Assembly (NCBI RefSeq): GCF_002934265.1
Contig: NZ_PTIX01000017.1
Span: forward strand, 104,759-168,758
Length of the DNA stretch: 64,000 nt
Direction of reading: 5' to 3'
Source of the DNA: Actinokineospora auranticolor
GTDB lineage: Bacteria > Actinomycetota > Actinomycetes > Mycobacteriales > Pseudonocardiaceae
Part shown: positions 61,427 to 64,000 of the stretch, piece by piece
Layout: each line of letters opens with the position of its first letter
Position numbering within the stretch: the first letter of the stretch is position 1
The notes under the pieces: model-generated
What the model was told of the DNA's origin: nothing
The model's input: the letters and a program-made list of their open reading frames with translations, nothing else
Databases searched by the model: none
Position numbers and translations under genes: made by a program

Positions 61427-62473
61427 CTACGCGGTCACCCAGGTTTTCCGGGCGCTCACCGCGTGGCAGGCGCCGGGGCCTTCTGCTTTGGCGGTGATTC
61501 GGCCGTTTTCCACGCGGACCGCCAGTTCCGTGGCGTCGCTGGTGGCGGTGAGGCCTACGGCCGGGGCGATCGTCGGGTCGCAGGTGACCTTGAGGGTGGG
61601 CCACGACTCCCGGGGGAATGCCTGGCGCACGCACGTCGTGGTCTCCGCGATCACCATGTGGGCCAAGGGAAGTAGCTCATCCGGCTGGTTGGTGACCAGT
61701 ACGGCGGTCACCGGCAGCCCGGCCCGGGCGGACTCCTCGATCACCGGCGCCCGGTGCAACCCCAGCACCGCGACAACCCCGTCCTCCACCACCACCGAGG
61801 ACCCACTCACCAGATCCGCCACCGCACGCGGTGCCCACGGCAGGTCCACCTCATCGACCCGCGCCGGTTCTTGCGGCGGGGCCCACCAGTCGTCGAGACT
61901 CAGGGTTGCCAGGTTTTCGCAGGCGCCTATTGCGTCGAATGGTTCGACGAAGCCCGGGGCCGTGGTGGCCAGTCGGGTGGCGCCGTGCAAGGTGGTCAGC
62001 ACTGCCTCCGCCTGGCGGACTCGTCGCGGGTCGGGGGCGCCCGGGGGTTTTTCCGGTGGGGCCAGGCGTTCCATGGCCAGGCCGAGGAGTAGGGCGTTCA
62101 GGCCCAGCAGCGCGCGGTACGCCAGGCGCAGGGCGGGGTCGGCGGTGATCTCCGCGTCGAGGTGGGCCGCGATCCCCGTCTCGTCCAGCCGCCCGAGTCG
62201 GCCCGCGGCGAAGGCGCCTAGGGCGGTTGCGAGGTCGGTGCCCGGTTGGGCGAAGGGGCGGGTCGTTTCCGCCATGCCCGCGAGGACGGCGAAGTACAGG
62301 GCGCGCTTGCCCGGGAAGTTCGAGTACACCCCGCCCCTGGTCAGGCCGGCGCGCTCGGCGATCGCGTCGATCTTCGCGTCGCGGAAGCCGCGTTCGGCGA
62401 ACTCGGCGTGGGCGGCCTCGATGACCCGGGCGCGGTTGCGCTCCTGGGTCTGCGCCCTGGTCAGGCGGGTCAT
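61427..62473 (-). CDS. TetR-family regulator with long C-terminal extension
   Basis: 348 aa from the ATG at 62473, which has GGAGGT at ideal spacing. Residues ~10-55 are a TetR DNA-binding domain (ARVIEAAHAEFAERGFRDAK, GLTRGGVYSNFPGKRALYFA). TetR proteins are usually ~190-220 aa; here about 130 extra residues follow, rich in beta-strand pattern (VADLVSGSSVVVEDGVVAV, GLPVTAVLVTNQPDELLP) and with three Cys (TTTCVRQAF, LKVTCDPT, GACHAV). I do not recognise the extension. Divergent from P450 (5), with operator-like palindromes between them. Confidence 0.9.
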   Translation of the reverse strand: MTRLTRAQTQERNRARVIEAAHAEFAERGFRDAKIDAIAERAGLTRGGVYSNFPGKRALYFAVLAGMAETTRPFAQPGTDLATALGAFAAGRLGRLDETGIAAHLDAEITADPALRLAYRALLGLNALLLGLAMERLAPPEKPPGAPDPRRVRQAEAVLTTLHGATRLATTAPGFVEPFDAIGACENLATLSLDDWWAPPQEPARVDEVDLPWAPRAVADLVSGSSVVVEDGVVAVLGLHRAPVIEESARAGLPVTAVLVTNQPDELLPLAHMVIAETTTCVRQAFPRESWPTLKVTCDPTIAPAVGLTATSDATELAVRVENGRITAKAEGPGACHAVSARKTWVTA

Positions 62474-62486
62474 GGCACCTCCGGTC

Positions 62487-62545
62487 TTGACGGACAGGAT
62501 ACTGTCGGTATCCAGATGATATGAACATCTGAATTGAACATCTGG
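62487..62545. promoter_or_regulatory. Divergent TetR / P450 (5) promoter-operator region
   Basis: On the plus strand TTGACG (62487) and TATCCA (62509) lie 16 bp apart and could be -35 and -10 elements for the P450. GACAG/CTGTC (62493-62506) is a perfect inverted repeat inside the spacer. CCAGATG/CATCTGG (62512-62545) is a 7-bp-arm inverted repeat, with an extra direct copy of GAACATCTG inside it. A TetR repressor bound here would block both genes. Confidence 0.55.
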
Positions 62546-62554
62546 AGCCCGAGC

Positions 62555-63676
62555 ATGCTGCCCGAGATCGACCTGTCCGACCCCGCCGTCCTGCACGACC
62601 CGTTCACCGTCTACGGCCGGGCCCGCGAGCAGTCCCCCGTCGTCCGCCTGGCGATCCCCGGGATGTCCGACCTGCTGGCGGTGACCAGGCACGCCCCGGC
62701 CCGCGCGGTCCTCGCCGACCCGCGGTTCGAGCTGAACGAACGGAGCTTCCTGCGCCCGCCCGGCATCCCCGACTCGTGCCTGCGGTACCTGCGGACCATG
62801 GGCGAGATGAACGGAGCCGAGCACACCCGCCAGCGCCGGGTGACCGCCCCCGGCTTCTCCGTGCGCCAAGCCGACGCCCTGCGCGACCGCGTGCAGCGGA
62901 TCGTCGACGGTTTCTTGGCCGACCTGTCCGACCCGGTCGACCTCGTCACCGATTTCGCCGCCCGTCTCCCGATGGAGGTCATCTGCGAACTCATGGGGGT
63001 CGACGAGGAAAGCCGCCCACGGTGGCGAGAATACGGGGCCGCGATTTCCGCAGGATACGGCCCCGCTTTCATCAACGCCATCCCGGAAATCATCGAGAGC
63101 GCCCGAGAACTCATTTCCCACAAGAAGGCCAACCCGGCCGACGACGTCCTCTCGTCGCTGATCGCGGGCGAATTGACCGACGACGAGCTCATCACCCTCG
63201 CCTGGCACCTCATCCTGGCCGGTCAGACCCCCGGCAACCTGATCTCCAACGCGATCGAGGTGCTGGCCGCGCACCCCGACCGGATCGGCCCCGGAATGGT
63301 CGAGGAGGTGCTGCGCTTCTGCGGCCCGCAACTGCTGACCGTCCCCCGGTTCGCCGTCGGGGACGTCGAGGTCGATGGCGTGGTGATCCCCGACGGCGCC
63401 GCCGTCACGATCGCGATCGGCGCGGCCAGCCGCGACCCGCGCTTCTTCGCCCGACCCGACGAGTTCGACCCCGCCCGGGGCGGCATCGGGCACCTCTCCT
63501 TCGCGCACGGACCCCACTTCTGCCTGGGCGCGTCCCTGGCGCGCGTGCAGACCGAAATCGCCCTGCTTTCCCTGTTCCGCGAATTCCCCGGCCTGAAAGT
63601 CGGCACCGGCGTCCGGGCGCCGGATGGCGGAACCTGGCGCTTGAGTTCGTTGCCCGCGGTAATCGGCGACCGATAG
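62555..63676 (+). CDS. Cytochrome P450 (5), atypical I-helix
   Basis: 373 aa from the ATG at 62555 (GGAG at good spacing); a TTG at 62534 would add seven residues but lies inside the operator. K-helix EEVLRFCGPQ and heme loop FAHGPHFCLGASLA are normal. The I-helix reads LAGQTPGNLISN: Thr and Pro replace the Glu/Asp and Thr that deliver protons to bound oxygen in most P450s. It may therefore use another proton route, or peroxide, or bind a carrier-tethered substrate. Probably controlled by the divergent TetR protein. Confidence 0.93.
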   Translation: MLPEIDLSDPAVLHDPFTVYGRAREQSPVVRLAIPGMSDLLAVTRHAPARAVLADPRFELNERSFLRPPGIPDSCLRYLRTMGEMNGAEHTRQRRVTAPGFSVRQADALRDRVQRIVDGFLADLSDPVDLVTDFAARLPMEVICELMGVDEESRPRWREYGAAISAGYGPAFINAIPEIIESARELISHKKANPADDVLSSLIAGELTDDELITLAWHLILAGQTPGNLISNAIEVLAAHPDRIGPGMVEEVLRFCGPQLLTVPRFAVGDVEVDGVVIPDGAAVTIAIGAASRDPRFFARPDEFDPARGGIGHLSFAHGPHFCLGASLARVQTEIALLSLFREFPGLKVGTGVRAPDGGTWRLSSLPAVIGDR

Positions 63677-64000
63677 CGGGAAACAGCCGTTATCCCGGCC
63701 GTTCGAGCGAAGCGGCGGGGGTTGGGCGATAACGTCACCGGCGTCTCCGGCGAAACACCGGCGGACGGGCCGGAGGGGCAATGCCACTAACTTAAGCTAG
63801 GTGCGAGGATTCTGATGGTGGCCGGACCCTGATGTCGAACGCCTTGATGTTTGCCCTTTTTGGTGGGGTAGCGTTTATGGCGTCCACGTTTGGCCACACG
63901 GGGGCACGTTCGGTGCCTTCGGGCCGCGAGGTGTCTCTCGTTGATTTCCGCGCGGGTCTCCGATAACGCTCTCGCTTGGCGTTCAGGGGGAAAAATCCGC
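63677..64000. other. Gene-free right end (324 bp)
   Basis: No frame has a good start and ribosome-binding site. ACTAACTTAAGC at about 63786 and the T-rich stretch near 63851-63860 stand out from the GC-rich background. The first recalls sequences next to actinobacterial transposase genes, but no inverted partner or transposase is visible here. It may be the upstream region of a gene beyond the edge. Confidence 0.4.

Overview
The window is high-GC DNA with tightly packed, translationally coupled genes (many GTGA, ATGA and TGATG overlaps), GTG starts, a DUF5753-type XRE regulator, and NarL/DesK-like and OmpR-like two-component systems. This points to a filamentous actinobacterium. The Pseudonocardiaceae (Saccharothrix/Actinokineospora-like) are my impression only; no rRNA or tRNA gene is present to settle it.

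Left part (1-27942) is mostly ordinary chromosome. A phosphate-uptake operon (pstC-pstA-pstS, minus strand, pstS cut by the window edge) has a PHO-box-like site upstream. Next come a three-gene signalling operon (DesK-like kinase, a kinase-like protein that has lost catalytic residues, and a LuxR-type regulator), a molybdate transporter (modABC), and a six-gene minus-strand operon (membrane fusion protein, MacB-type ATPase and permease, Gly-rich anchored protein, response regulator, sensor kinase). These are followed by a lipoprotein, an XRE regulator with a divergent small gene, a DoxX-like membrane protein, a 1.3-kb gene-free repeat tract, an ArsR/SRPBCC pair, an RNA-methylase-like enzyme and a DNA-alkylation-repair module (ECF sigma factor, Ogt with a C-terminal Ada-type zinc domain, conserved partner).

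Right part (27955-63676) is a biosynthetic cluster of about 36 kb, read here as a secondary-lipid (PUFA-synthase-like) pathway. A long minus-strand operon (45629 to 27955) encodes an FAD oxygenase, an SGNH hydrolase, a PfaA-like megasynthase (KS-AT-five ACPs-KR-DH, 2421 aa), a multi-hotdog dehydratase protein like the end of PfaC but without KS-CLF, a PfaD enoyl reductase, its own acetyl-CoA carboxylase (AccD-AccA fusion, AccB, AccC) and a PDR-type flavin/2Fe-2S reductase. A second minus-strand set (58657 to 51214) encodes two P450s, a fatty acyl-AMP ligase, two soluble acyl-ACP-desaturase-like diiron proteins, a hotdog thioesterase, a free ACP and a cyclopropane-synthase-like methyltransferase. 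Three further P450s lie at 58871-61344 and 62555-63676. Two LysR regulators, an acyl-CoA ligase, two more thioesterases, a TetR regulator with an unusual C-terminal extension and a 31-residue hydrophobic peptide complete the locus.

Working model (inference): the dedicated carboxylase makes malonyl-CoA, the PfaA/DH/PfaD set builds a polyene or partly reduced acyl chain, the FAAL-ACP-desaturase-methyltransferase cassette desaturates and methylates an ACP-bound chain, and the P450s and FAD enzyme, fed by the reductase, oxygenate it. I do not recognise this gene combination as a characterised pathway. No phosphopantetheinyl transferase, KS-CLF or dedicated exporter is visible.
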